64,000 bases of DNA from Litorimonas sp051251645 (lineage in GTDB: Bacteria; Pseudomonadota; Alphaproteobacteria; Caulobacterales; Maricaulaceae), in the NCBI GenBank assembly GCA_051251645.1, contig JBPOEY010000003.1, positions 285,827 through 349,826 on the forward strand. The letters are read 5' to 3'. Below are positions 34,433 to 43,328 of this stretch, piece after piece. The notes under the pieces are model-generated. The model saw only the letters and a program-made list of their open reading frames with translations. It did no database searches and was not told the origin of the DNA. Position 1 is the stretch's first letter. Every line of letters starts with the position of its first letter. A program made the position numbers and the translations under genes.

Positions 34433-35527
34433 ATGCTCTATGAATGGCTCGCGCCGCTGAGTGAAGATTACCAGATCTTCAACTTACTGAATTATATCAC
34501 GTTTCGTGTTGGCGGTGCGCTGATGACGGCCATAATTGTCGCCTTCATTTTCGGCCCCCGAATGATTGATTGGCTGCGGGCTAAACAAGGTAAAGGGCAA
34601 CCCATCCGTGAGGATGGACCGCAAGGACACATTATTGCCAAAGCCGGGACGCCAACCATGGGCGGTTTGATGATCCTTCTGCCTGTTGTGATCTCAACCT
34701 TGTTATGGGGCGATTTGAAAAGCCCGTTTCTGTGGACTGTGTTCTTTGTGACCGTGAGTTTCGGCGCGATCGGATTTTATGATGATTTCCTAAAAGTCAG
34801 TCGTCAGAGCCATAAAGGCTTTTCGGGTAAAATTCGTCTGGTGCTGGAGATTATTATTGCCGCCGTTGCCGTGTGGATGTTGTCGAACGCGATGCCAACC
34901 GAAGGCGGTTTCGCGACGGGCCTCGCAATTCCTATGTTGAAAGATTTTTGGATTAATCTCGGTATTTTCTTTATTCCTTTTGGCTGTCTTGTGATTGTCG
35001 GTAGCGCCAATGCGGTCAACCTAACGGACGGGCTCGACGGGCTCGCGATTGTCCCGGTTATGATCGCTGCTATGGCTCTCGCGTTTATTGCCTATCTCGT
35101 CGGCAATGCGATTTTCTCTGACTATCTCGGCGTGCCACATGTGCCCGGCAGTGCAGAAATAACGATCTTTTTAGGGGCCATTATCGGGGCATCGTTGGGC
35201 TTCCTCTGGTTCAATGCGCCACCGGCTATGATCTTCATGGGCGACACGGGCAGCTTGGCTTTGGGCGGGGCGCTCGGAACAACAGCCGTTGCGATTAAAC
35301 ACGAAATTGTTTTGGCGATCATTGGCGGTCTATTTGTGCTCGAAGCCGTGTCGGTCATTGTGCAGGTCGCGTCCTTCAAACTGACAGGCAAGCGCGTATT
35401 TCGTATGGCGCCGATCCACCACCATTTCGAACAAAAGGGATGGCAGGAAGCGACGATTGTCATTCGTTTCTGGATCATTGCGATTATTCTGGCCCTTATC
35501 GGGCTCTCAACTTTGAAGCTACGGTAG
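34433..35527 (+). CDS. mraY: Phospho-N-acetylmuramoyl-pentapeptide transferase MraY
   Basis: A 364-residue polytopic inner-membrane enzyme that transfers phospho-MurNAc-pentapeptide to undecaprenyl phosphate, giving lipid I. About ten membrane helices are visible. Diagnostic loops: EDGPQGHIIAKAGTPTMGG, IGFYDDFLKVSR (magnesium-site Asp pair), NAVNLTDGLDGLAI, FMGDTGSLALGG and the C-terminal MAPIHHHFEQKGW. The stop TAG shares its last G with the GTG start of murD. Confidence 0.97.
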   Translation: MLYEWLAPLSEDYQIFNLLNYITFRVGGALMTAIIVAFIFGPRMIDWLRAKQGKGQPIREDGPQGHIIAKAGTPTMGGLMILLPVVISTLLWGDLKSPFLWTVFFVTVSFGAIGFYDDFLKVSRQSHKGFSGKIRLVLEIIIAAVAVWMLSNAMPTEGGFATGLAIPMLKDFWINLGIFFIPFGCLVIVGSANAVNLTDGLDGLAIVPVMIAAMALAFIAYLVGNAIFSDYLGVPHVPGSAEITIFLGAIIGASLGFLWFNAPPAMIFMGDTGSLALGGALGTTAVAIKHEIVLAIIGGLFVLEAVSVIVQVASFKLTGKRVFRMAPIHHHFEQKGWQEATIVIRFWIIAIILALIGLSTLKLR

Positions 35528-36984
35528 TGATTAAAGCCACCACATTTAAGGGGCGTCGGGTCGCTGTTTTTGGCCTTGGTCGAACCGGTGTGTCTGCAGC
35601 ACTATCGCTGCAGGCGGGCGGGGCCGACGTCTGGGCGTGGGATGACCGCGAAGCCGCACGCGAAGAGGCGAAGGCGGAAGGGGTCTCGATCCATGATTTA
35701 AATGACGTTGATTGGACGACCGTGGATGAGTTCGTGCTCTCGCCGGGTGTGCCGCACTATCTTCCTGAACCGCACTGGACGGCAGTCGCAGCGATCGCGG
35801 CCAGTGTGCCAATTATTTGTGACATCGAGATTTTAGCGCGCGAGATTAATGCACGCCCGGTCGAGGATCGTCCCAAGCTAATCGCGATCACGGGGACGAA
35901 CGGGAAATCAACGACAACATCCTTGATCGGGCATATCCTGAAAAGCTTGGGTAAAGACGCACAGATTGGCGGTAATATTGGGCGCGGTGTCCTTGATCTC
36001 GACCGTATGCATGCGGGAACACATTATGTGATCGAGCTGTCATCTTACCAATTGGAACGTACACAAAGCTTGCGTGCCAATGCAGCCGTTTTTTTGAATT
36101 TGAGTCCTGACCATCTTGATCGTCACGGCACAATGGAGGCCTATGGTCAGGCGAAGCAGACCATCTTTAACAACCAAACATCCGATGATACCGTCGTGAT
36201 TGGCGTGGATGATGCCTATGGCAAAGCCCTGACGACGAAGTTGAAAGCGCGCAATGGCCGCCGGATTGTGCCGATTTCGGCTCAACGTGCGCTGGGCCAC
36301 GGCGTTTGTGCGCTTGGCGGGCAATTGGTTGACCGAACCGCGCGCAATGGCCGCGTTGTCTGCGATCTGACACAGGCGAAAGCGCTAGAGGGTATGCATA
36401 ATGCGCAGAATGCGGCGGCCGCCTATTCCGCTGTCTCCAGCCTTGGTATCGAAGCGCGTTTTATCGGCGAAGCCATTCTGAGCTTTCCCGGTCTGGCGCA
36501 CCGTATGGAAACCATCGGATCCATCGGTTCCGTTCGTTTCGTCAATGATAGCAAAGCGACCAATGCCGAAGCCGTTCGGCAAGCGCTGGGGAGCTACGAG
36601 AATATTTTCTGGATTGCAGGCGGCGTGGCTAAGGAGGGCGGGATTGAGCCCTTGATGGATTTGAAAGACCGCATTCGTAAGGCTTACTTCATCGGCGAAG
36701 CGGCGCATGATTTTTCTGCGACGCTAGATATTGTGTCGGTTGAGAATAAGGTTTCGGGCGCGCTTAAGATGGCCTTGCTTTGTGCCACCCATGACGCGCT
36801 CGCCTCGGGGCTAAAAGATCCAATCGTGTTGCTTTCGCCCGCCTGTGCCAGTTTTGATCAGTTCGCGAATTTCGAAGTTCGGGGAGACGCCTTCCGGAAT
36901 GAAGTCTGTCAGCTCATGGATATGTTCGCGAGCTCTGCCGCTCCGAAGACAAGCTCTTCGCGGAAAAAAGGGTCAGCCGCATGA
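35527..36984 (+). CDS. murD: UDP-N-acetylmuramoylalanine-D-glutamate ligase MurD
   Basis: A 485-residue cytosolic Mur ligase that adds D-Glu to UDP-MurNAc-L-Ala. The start chosen is GTG 35527, which shares one base with the mraY stop (TAGTG) and gives MIKATTFKGRRVAVFGLGRT, the normal N-terminus; the longer in-frame ATG at 35440 would run 29 codons back into mraY. The P-loop is TGTNGKST (122-129), and the family blocks LSSYQLERT, NLSPDHLDRHG, GLAHRMETIG and FVNDSKATNAEA follow. The tail beyond about residue 470 is Ser/Lys-rich. ATGA overlaps ftsW. Confidence 0.95.
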   Translation: MIKATTFKGRRVAVFGLGRTGVSAALSLQAGGADVWAWDDREAAREEAKAEGVSIHDLNDVDWTTVDEFVLSPGVPHYLPEPHWTAVAAIAASVPIICDIEILAREINARPVEDRPKLIAITGTNGKSTTTSLIGHILKSLGKDAQIGGNIGRGVLDLDRMHAGTHYVIELSSYQLERTQSLRANAAVFLNLSPDHLDRHGTMEAYGQAKQTIFNNQTSDDTVVIGVDDAYGKALTTKLKARNGRRIVPISAQRALGHGVCALGGQLVDRTARNGRVVCDLTQAKALEGMHNAQNAAAAYSAVSSLGIEARFIGEAILSFPGLAHRMETIGSIGSVRFVNDSKATNAEAVRQALGSYENIFWIAGGVAKEGGIEPLMDLKDRIRKAYFIGEAAHDFSATLDIVSVENKVSGALKMALLCATHDALASGLKDPIVLLSPACASFDQFANFEVRGDAFRNEVCQLMDMFASSAAPKTSSSRKKGSAA

Positions 36985-38129
36985 GGTTGGCCGCCATGCC
37001 CAACACGTTGACCTCTCGGTCGAGACGCTTTTTGCTGACCGAATGGTGGCGCTCGATTGACCAACTGACCTTGATGCTGCTGCTCTGTTTGTTGTGCGCC
37101 GGGCTAGTTCTGTCCATGGCCGCGTCTCCAGCGGCGTCGCACCGTCTTGGTATTCAGTCGCCGTTTTTTTTCTTATTCCGTCATGCCGTCTTTGCCGTCG
37201 TCGGGTTCTGCGGAGCAGTGGCCGTGTCGCTATTCAATCCAACCGGGGCGCGGCGAATTGGCGTGTTGGCGTTGATCGGGGCCATTATCGTGATGATGGC
37301 GTTGCCCACCATTGGCTATGAGGTGAAGGGCGCCGTGCGTTGGGTCAAAATCGGGCCGTTCTCGCTGCAGCCATCAGAATTTGCCAAACCGGCGTTCATT
37401 GTTTTCGCCGCTTGGATGTTTTCTGCGGCGAAGCGAGATCCGAATGTTCCCGCTGTTTTGATCGTCCTCGGCGTCTATGCCGCGTTAATTTTACTGCTCA
37501 TCACCCAACCGGATTTTGGCCAATCTTTCTTGCTGACGCTGTGTTTTGCATCGGTTTTCTTCTTTGCCGGGATGTCTCTGGGCTGGCTGATCGTGATGTT
37601 GGGCGTAACGATGCTGGGCGCGTTTGGCGCCTATTTGGCGTTGCCGCACGTCCGTGCGCGGGTCTCGACCTTCTTATCGCCAGACCGCTCCGACTCCTAC
37701 CAGACCGACCGGGCGTTAGAAGCGATTGCGGGCGGCGGTTTCTTTGGCCGAGGACCGGGCGAAGGTGCGGTAAAATATGCGCTGCCAGACGGGCATACGG
37801 ACTTCATCTTTGCTGTGTCCGTCGAAGAGTTTGGCTTTCTCATCAGTGCCTTACTGATCGTGATAATTGCGGCTTTTGTCGTGCGGGCCTTCTCCAACGC
37901 GTTACGGCTTAATGATCAGTTCTGCCAATTGGCGACAGCGGGACTCGCGACATTGATTGGGATGCAGGCGATCATTAATTTGTTCGTCAATCTGAACATG
38001 GCTCCGAGCAAGGGCATGACCTTGCCGTTCATCTCTTATGGCGGATCATCCATGCTATCGCTCTGCTTTGCGGCGGGCCTAATCCTTGCTTTCACGCGCC
38101 GTCGCCCCGGCGCCTATCGGACGAACTGA
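36981..38129 (+). CDS. ftsW: Septal peptidoglycan glycosyltransferase FtsW (SEDS family)
   Basis: A 382-residue polytopic membrane protein with about ten helices. SEDS-family blocks: KIGPFSLQPSEFAKPAFIVF, ITQPDFGQSFLLTLCF (with the catalytic-type Asp), the large periplasmic loop containing SYQTDRALEAIAGGGFFGRGPGEG, HTDFIFAVSVEEFG and GMTLPFISYGGSSML. FtsW polymerises lipid II at the septum together with FtsI. Position between murD and murG is canonical. The stop shares its last base with the murG start. Confidence 0.96.
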   Translation: MRLAAMPNTLTSRSRRFLLTEWWRSIDQLTLMLLLCLLCAGLVLSMAASPAASHRLGIQSPFFFLFRHAVFAVVGFCGAVAVSLFNPTGARRIGVLALIGAIIVMMALPTIGYEVKGAVRWVKIGPFSLQPSEFAKPAFIVFAAWMFSAAKRDPNVPAVLIVLGVYAALILLLITQPDFGQSFLLTLCFASVFFFAGMSLGWLIVMLGVTMLGAFGAYLALPHVRARVSTFLSPDRSDSYQTDRALEAIAGGGFFGRGPGEGAVKYALPDGHTDFIFAVSVEEFGFLISALLIVIIAAFVVRAFSNALRLNDQFCQLATAGLATLIGMQAIINLFVNLNMAPSKGMTLPFISYGGSSMLSLCFAAGLILAFTRRRPGAYRTN

Positions 38130-39202
38130 TGATGCGTGCCCTGCTCGCGGCCGGAGGAACTGGCGGCCATATGTTTCCGGCCCAATCACTGTCGGAGGAG
38201 CTGATACGTCTAGGCTGGGAGTGCGCGATGATTACCGATGCGCGCGGTCGTAAACACGCGGGACGGATCAAGGCCGATCCGATCATTGAGGTCAAAGCCG
38301 CGTCCATATCCCCGCGTCACCCGATTAAAGCTGTTCGTGGAGCCTTCCAATTGTTGCAAGGCGTGCAGCAGTCCAAAGCGTTCATTCGCGACTGGAAACC
38401 TGACGTGGTGGTCGGGTTTGGCGGCTATCCGAGTTTCCCGGCGTTGCGCGCAGCGGAAAGCTTGAACATACCCCGCGTCATTCATGAACAGAATGCGGTG
38501 CTGGGACGGGTCAACCGCGTGTTCGCGCGCAAAGCGACAGTTGTTGCGAGCGGATTTACTGACCTCGCGAAATTGCCAGAGGGTTCCAATCATCACGTCA
38601 TCGGCAATCCAATGCGCGACGCGATTTTGCAGGCATCTAACCAAGTCTCTAAGGGACAAGGGATAAACCTCGTCATTGTCGGGGGGTCGCTCGGTGCGAA
38701 TATTATTTCTCATGTTGTCCCGCAAGCTGTTGCAGCCCTGCCAGACGATTTGCGCGACCGTATAAACGTCACGCAACAAACGACGAAGACCCATTTGGAA
38801 GCGGCGAAAGCTCAATATGCGGACGCGGGTATCGCGGCGACCCTAGACACATTTTTCTCAGACATTGAAATCCATCTCGCCAGCGCGGACTTAATTATTG
38901 CGCGCGCGGGCGCATCCTCCGTGTCCGAAATTGCCCTAATGGGAAAACCGTCCATTCTCGTTCCGCTTGCCATTGCAATGGATGATCACCAAACGGCCAA
39001 CGCAAAGGCGTTAGAACGCCTTGATGCCGCCAAAATTGTGCCTGAATCAGACTTCACCGTAGAGCGACTAACAACGCTGTTAACGGAGACATTGAATGAC
39101 ACAGACTGGCTTGACCGCGCGGGTCGAAATGCGTCTAAGCTCGCCCGTCCAGACGCCGCGCGCGACTTGGCCGCGCTCGTCCTCTTTGCAGCTGGAAAAT
39201 AA
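38129..39202 (+). CDS. murG: UDP-GlcNAc: lipid I N-acetylglucosamine transferase MurG
   Basis: A 357-residue GT-B glycosyltransferase bound to the inner face of the membrane; it converts lipid I to lipid II. It has the first Gly-rich loop MMRALLAAGGTGGHMFPAQSL, then VVGFGGYPSFPALRAA and HEQNAVLGRVNR, then the donor site VGGSLGANIISH, and ARAGASSVSEIALMGKPSILVPLAIAMDDHQTANA split over adjacent segments. Two consecutive ATGs (38129, 38132) make the first codon uncertain. GTG of murC begins one base after its TAA. Confidence 0.95.
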   Translation: MMRALLAAGGTGGHMFPAQSLSEELIRLGWECAMITDARGRKHAGRIKADPIIEVKAASISPRHPIKAVRGAFQLLQGVQQSKAFIRDWKPDVVVGFGGYPSFPALRAAESLNIPRVIHEQNAVLGRVNRVFARKATVVASGFTDLAKLPEGSNHHVIGNPMRDAILQASNQVSKGQGINLVIVGGSLGANIISHVVPQAVAALPDDLRDRINVTQQTTKTHLEAAKAQYADAGIAATLDTFFSDIEIHLASADLIIARAGASSVSEIALMGKPSILVPLAIAMDDHQTANAKALERLDAAKIVPESDFTVERLTTLLTETLNDTDWLDRAGRNASKLARPDAARDLAALVLFAAGK

Positions 39203-39203
39203 T

Positions 39204-40625
39204 GTGACTGATATTCAGCCGAAAAACTTAGCCACCAAAGTGCCCTTCGATATGGGTCCGATCCATTTTGTCGGAATTGGCGGGATCGGCATGAGCGGCA
39301 TCGCCGAAGTCATGCTTAACCTTGGCTATGCCGTGCAAGGCTCTGACATGCGCGAAAGCGCGATTACGGAGCGGCTGAAAGCCCTCGGTGCAACGGTCTT
39401 TATCGGTCAAAAAGCCGAACAAGTGATCGGCGCAGGCGCAATTGTTATGAGTAGCGCGATCAAACAGGATAATGCCGAATTAGTTGAAGCTCGTTCGCGT
39501 TTCATACCGGTTGTTCGCCGGGCTGAAATGCTCGCAGAACTGATGCGCCTTAAATGGACCGTGGCAGTGGGTGGAACGCACGGAAAAACGACGACGACAA
39601 CGATGATCGCCGCGTTGCTTGAAGGCGGCGGCCTTGATCCGACTGTTATCAATGGTGGAATTATCAATGCCTATGGCTCCAATGCCAAATTGGGTTTAGG
39701 CAAATGGATGGTTGTGGAAGCGGATGAGAGCGACGGCTCATTCTTAAAGCTTTTACCGACGGTGGCTGTCGTCACCAATATCGACCCTGAGCATATGGAG
39801 CATTACGGCGAGTTCGACACGCTACGCGCCGCTTTTGACACATTTGTCGAAAATCTACCGTTTTATGGGTTTGCGGTTCTCTGCACAGACCATCCAGAAG
39901 TTCAGGCATTGGTCAGCCGTGTTTCTGATCGTCGGATCATTACTTACGGCTTTAATCCACAGGCGAGTGTGCGCGCTGTTGATCTAAAATTGGAATCAAC
40001 AGGGACGCGTTTTGATGTGGTCTTTCAAAGCGCCGATGGCGAAACGCGATGGAGCGATTTATTCCTCCCAATGGCGGGTAAGCACAATACTCAAAATGTT
40101 CTCTCTGCCATCGCGGTGGCGCGTGAATTGGGAATGGATGAAGACGCGGTTCGCAAATCTTTGACAGAATTCGGCGGCGTCAAACGTCGCTTCACAGCCG
40201 TTGGCAATTGGAACGGTGTCACTGTGATTGATGATTATGGTCATCACCCGGTCGAGATATTGGCTGTTCTGCAAGCCGCGCGACAAGTGGCCGAAGGCCG
40301 CGTTCACGCCGTGATGCAGCCGCACCGTTATTCGCGCTTGAGCGACCTGTTCGAAGATTTCTCAACCTGTTTCAATGATGCCGACACTGTTCGGATTGCA
40401 GATGTTTTTGCGGCTGGAGAGGCGCCGATTGATGGCGTTTCAGCGCCCGCTTTGGTCGAGAGCATTCGCAGCCACGGGCACCGTGAAGTCTCCCTGACAA
40501 CCAAAGCGTCTTTGGCGGCAGATTTGAAAGATGACCTCGCGGACGGTGATCTGATCGTCTGTCTCGGCGCGGGCGACATTACCTATTGGGCGGCTGGACT
40601 TGCCGCTGCGCTCGACACGGTATGA
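39204..40625 (+). CDS. murC: UDP-N-acetylmuramate-L-alanine ligase MurC
   Basis: A 473-residue cytosolic Mur ligase that adds L-Ala to UDP-MurNAc. GTG 39204 lies one base past the murG stop (TAATGTG) and gives MTDIQPKNLATKVPFDMGPI, followed by HFVGIGGIGMSGIAEVML, the usual MurC start. The in-frame ATG at 39096 would overlap murG by more than 100 bases. The P-loop is GTHGKTTT (124-131). DESDGSFL, TNIDPEHMEHYG, VKRRFTAVG and DDYGHHPVEI are all present. ATGA overlap with murB. Confidence 0.95.
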   Translation: MTDIQPKNLATKVPFDMGPIHFVGIGGIGMSGIAEVMLNLGYAVQGSDMRESAITERLKALGATVFIGQKAEQVIGAGAIVMSSAIKQDNAELVEARSRFIPVVRRAEMLAELMRLKWTVAVGGTHGKTTTTTMIAALLEGGGLDPTVINGGIINAYGSNAKLGLGKWMVVEADESDGSFLKLLPTVAVVTNIDPEHMEHYGEFDTLRAAFDTFVENLPFYGFAVLCTDHPEVQALVSRVSDRRIITYGFNPQASVRAVDLKLESTGTRFDVVFQSADGETRWSDLFLPMAGKHNTQNVLSAIAVARELGMDEDAVRKSLTEFGGVKRRFTAVGNWNGVTVIDDYGHHPVEILAVLQAARQVAEGRVHAVMQPHRYSRLSDLFEDFSTCFNDADTVRIADVFAAGEAPIDGVSAPALVESIRSHGHREVSLTTKASLAADLKDDLADGDLIVCLGAGDITYWAAGLAAALDTV

Positions 40626-41518
40626 GCCTGATCGACCAGATGCCGACGGTCAGGGGCTCCTTAAAAGCCAACGTCCCGCTTGCGCCATATAGCTGGTTAC
40701 GGGTCGGTGGTCCGGCCGATGTGTTTTTTATGCCCCAGGACGAAGCGGATTTAGCGCTATTTTTGTCGTCCATTGTTCCATCGGTTCCGGTCACGGTTCT
40801 GGGCGTTGCCTCAAATACATTGGTTCGCGACGGTGGGATTGAAGGGGTCGTCATTCGATTAGGTCCAGCCTTCGGAACTGTTGAGACGGACGGACTTCGC
40901 CTCACGGCAGGAGCTGCCGCCTTGGATGCGCGGGTTGCAAAGACTGCGTCCGAAGCGGGCATTGCCGGGATGGAATTTTATGCTGGAGTACCCGGCACGA
41001 TTGGCGGGGCGCTCCGCATGAATGCGGGGTGTTATGGAACAGAGACAAAAGATGTCTTGGTCGAAGTCGTCGCGATTGATCGCCGGGGACGACGGGTTGT
41101 TCTGTCCAATGACGACATGCAGTATAGCTACCGTAAAAGCGGCGCATCGACCGACTTGATTTTCACCACCGCGACCTTTGATGGCACGGCGGATAAACCT
41201 GAGGCGATCAAAGCCCGAATGGACGAAATCACGAATAAACGCGAAAACTCACAGCCGATCCGGTCCAAGACGGGCGGGTCAACATTCAAAAACCCTGAGG
41301 GTCACTCAGCCTGGAAAGTCATTGATGCGGCTGGGATGCGCGGTTTTCGCGTGGGCGGCGCACAAATGAGTGAACAACACTGCAACTTCATGATCAATGC
41401 GGACAATGCGACGGCGGCTGACCTTGAAACACTGGGCGAAACCGTCCGTGCCAAAGTATTAAAAACACAGGGTATTCCTCTTGATTGGGAAGTGCGCCGG
41501 ATTGGACGAACCTTATGA
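40622..41518 (+). CDS. murB: UDP-N-acetylenolpyruvoylglucosamine reductase MurB
   Basis: A 298-residue FAD enzyme that reduces enolpyruvyl-UDP-GlcNAc to UDP-MurNAc with NADPH. ATG 40622 overlaps the murC stop and is used instead of the upstream in-frame ATG 40586. FAD-site blocks are YSWLRVGGPADVFF and VLGVASNTLVRDGGIEGVVIRL; AGVPGTIGGALRMNAGCYG, YSYRKS, KTGGSTFKNPEGHSAWKVID and SEQHCNFMIN are typical type II MurB motifs, with the serine of GGSTFKNP as proton donor. ATGA overlap with ddl. Confidence 0.96.
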   Translation: MSLIDQMPTVRGSLKANVPLAPYSWLRVGGPADVFFMPQDEADLALFLSSIVPSVPVTVLGVASNTLVRDGGIEGVVIRLGPAFGTVETDGLRLTAGAAALDARVAKTASEAGIAGMEFYAGVPGTIGGALRMNAGCYGTETKDVLVEVVAIDRRGRRVVLSNDDMQYSYRKSGASTDLIFTTATFDGTADKPEAIKARMDEITNKRENSQPIRSKTGGSTFKNPEGHSAWKVIDAAGMRGFRVGGAQMSEQHCNFMINADNATAADLETLGETVRAKVLKTQGIPLDWEVRRIGRTL

Positions 41519-42504
41519 AAGTCGCGGTTTTAAAAGGTGGAATTTCCGCAGAACGCGACGTCAGCCTTGTGAGCGGCGCGGCCTGTGCCGAGGCTTTACG
41601 CGGGGAAGGGTACACTGTCGTTGAGATTGATGCGCATCCCGATACGCTGGTCGATGATCTAAAGCGCGTCGCGCCTGATGTTGTATTTAATGGCCTGCAT
41701 GGCGATTGGGGCGAAGATGGCAGCGTCCAAGGAATATTAGAGCAGTTACAACTCCCCTATACGCATTCGGGCGCGGCAGCCTCAAAGCTGGCGATGAATA
41801 AGGACTGGGCCAAGGACATATTCGCGTTGCACGGCATCACAGTGCCGCAAGGCGGTGTGGAGACACGTGTAAGAATTGGGGCAGGCGGCATCCTCCCAAC
41901 GCCTTATGTGGTTAAACCCAATGGCTCGGGCAGTTCGGCGTCAGTCTACATCGTCACGGAAGAAACGCCTGCGATACTTGCAACGATGCGAGATGATGAA
42001 GGCTTAGGCGACGCACCCGTGATCGAGCCCTTTATTCCGGGCCGTGAACTGACAGTGGCCGTTATTGGCGGCAAGGCGCTCTGCGTGACGGAGATTGTGC
42101 CGCAAGGGGATTGGTATGATTATGACGCCAAATATGTCGAGGGCGGCTCGCACCATATTGTGAATGTCTCTCTGCCAAAAGGTGTCACAGAACTCGCTTT
42201 GCGAAACGCCGAAATTGCGCACCGTGCGCTCGGGTGTCGGGGCGTAACTCGCGCTGACTATCGCCTCAATGATACGAACTGGCCAAAAAACTCAGATGAA
42301 AACCCATCTGAAGTGGATGTGGTAAATGGATTAGTAATGCTTGAGGTTAATACTCAACCGGGAATGACTCCGACGTCGTTGGTGCCCGAACAATGTCAAA
42401 GCCACGGAATGAGTTTTGGGGCGCTCTGTCGGTGGATGGTTGAGGATGCAACATGGCCAAGAACGCCAAGAAGCCCGCAAAAGTTAGACGCGTCAGCCCT
42501 TTAA
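41515..42504 (+). CDS. ddl: D-alanine-D-alanine ligase
   Basis: A 329-residue ATP-grasp enzyme that supplies the dipeptide used by MurF. ATG 41515 overlaps the murB stop (ATGA). It has the N-terminal block VAVLKGGISAERDVSLVSG, FNGLHGDWGEDGSVQGIL, YTHSGAAASKLAMNKDWAK, the ATP lid region VVKPNGSGSSASV, EPFIPGRELTVAVIG and the metal-site VMLEVNTQPGMTPTSLVPEQ. Its last 52 bases overlap the 5-prime end of ftsQ in another frame, the longest overlap in the operon. The family's DdlB type is the usual one within dcw clusters. Confidence 0.96.
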   Translation: MKVAVLKGGISAERDVSLVSGAACAEALRGEGYTVVEIDAHPDTLVDDLKRVAPDVVFNGLHGDWGEDGSVQGILEQLQLPYTHSGAAASKLAMNKDWAKDIFALHGITVPQGGVETRVRIGAGGILPTPYVVKPNGSGSSASVYIVTEETPAILATMRDDEGLGDAPVIEPFIPGRELTVAVIGGKALCVTEIVPQGDWYDYDAKYVEGGSHHIVNVSLPKGVTELALRNAEIAHRALGCRGVTRADYRLNDTNWPKNSDENPSEVDVVNGLVMLEVNTQPGMTPTSLVPEQCQSHGMSFGALCRWMVEDATWPRTPRSPQKLDASAL

Positions 42505-43328
42505 AACCGGGATTGGCCGGCGCCTCACGCTTGGTTCAATCGCGGGTTCACGCGGGTATGCGCGCGGCGACGCTGTCGCGCTCATCCATGCTGCGCTTTA
42601 GCGCCTCTGTCCTATTTGTCTTTTTTGCGCTTGCTTTCGTCGCTCTGTGGCTTGGTGGTCATCTGTCCGTCGTGCGTGACAATGTCGACGCGTTTAAACG
42701 TAATCAGTTGATGGCCATCGGGTTCACGGTTGAGCGGATTGATGTGACGGGTGAGGGTCGGTTGAACGAAGCCGACGTCCGCGCCGCCGTTGGAATTTAT
42801 GAAGGTGATTACTTCTTTGGCGCAGACTTACGCCGCGCGCAGAGCAATACAGAAAGTCTGCCGTGGGTGGACCGGGCTGTTGTCCGCCGCCTCTGGCCGA
42901 ACCGGATTGTTGTGCAGCTCGTCGAAACGGCGCCCTATGCGCTTTATCAGAAGGACGGAATGCTTCACCTGACCGCGCATGACGGTGAAATTATCGCGCC
43001 TTACAATCCTGAGGCCGGAGATTTACCCCCAGATTTACGGCTCTTTATCGGCGTCGATGCCGCGCGACACGCGCAGTCGATTAGTGAGCTTTTGCAACGT
43101 CATCCCTCTGTCTGGGCAGACACGAATGTTCTAACACGTTATCCATCGGGACGGTGGGACGTAACATTTCAAGATGGCCGCGTTTTGCGCTTGCCTCTGT
43201 CGGATGTGGATACGGCATTGCGTCGTTTCGCCGCCCTAAGAACACAAACGACCACGCGATATGCGATCGTAGATCTGCGTTTGGCGGATCGGATGACGCT
43301 CACCCCTGCAGCACCGATCGACGCGTGA
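42453..43328 (+). CDS. ftsQ: Cell division protein FtsQ
   Basis: A 291-residue bitopic protein: a basic cytoplasmic tail (MAKNAKKPAKVRRVSPLKPG and beyond, about 50 residues), one membrane helix (ASVLFVFFALAFVALWLGG), a POTRA domain (FTVERIDVTGEGRLNEADVR, with GIYEGDYFFGADLRRAQ), then the beta domain with PWVDRAVVRRLWPNRIVVQLVE and APYALYQKDG. FtsQ recruits FtsL/FtsB and links early to late division proteins. ATG 42453 puts the first 17 codons inside ddl; a later ATG at 42558 would remove most of the cytoplasmic tail. It joins ftsA by a GTGA overlap. Confidence 0.92.
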   Translation: MAKNAKKPAKVRRVSPLKPGLAGASRLVQSRVHAGMRAATLSRSSMLRFSASVLFVFFALAFVALWLGGHLSVVRDNVDAFKRNQLMAIGFTVERIDVTGEGRLNEADVRAAVGIYEGDYFFGADLRRAQSNTESLPWVDRAVVRRLWPNRIVVQLVETAPYALYQKDGMLHLTAHDGEIIAPYNPEAGDLPPDLRLFIGVDAARHAQSISELLQRHPSVWADTNVLTRYPSGRWDVTFQDGRVLRLPLSDVDTALRRFAALRTQTTTRYAIVDLRLADRMTLTPAAPIDA

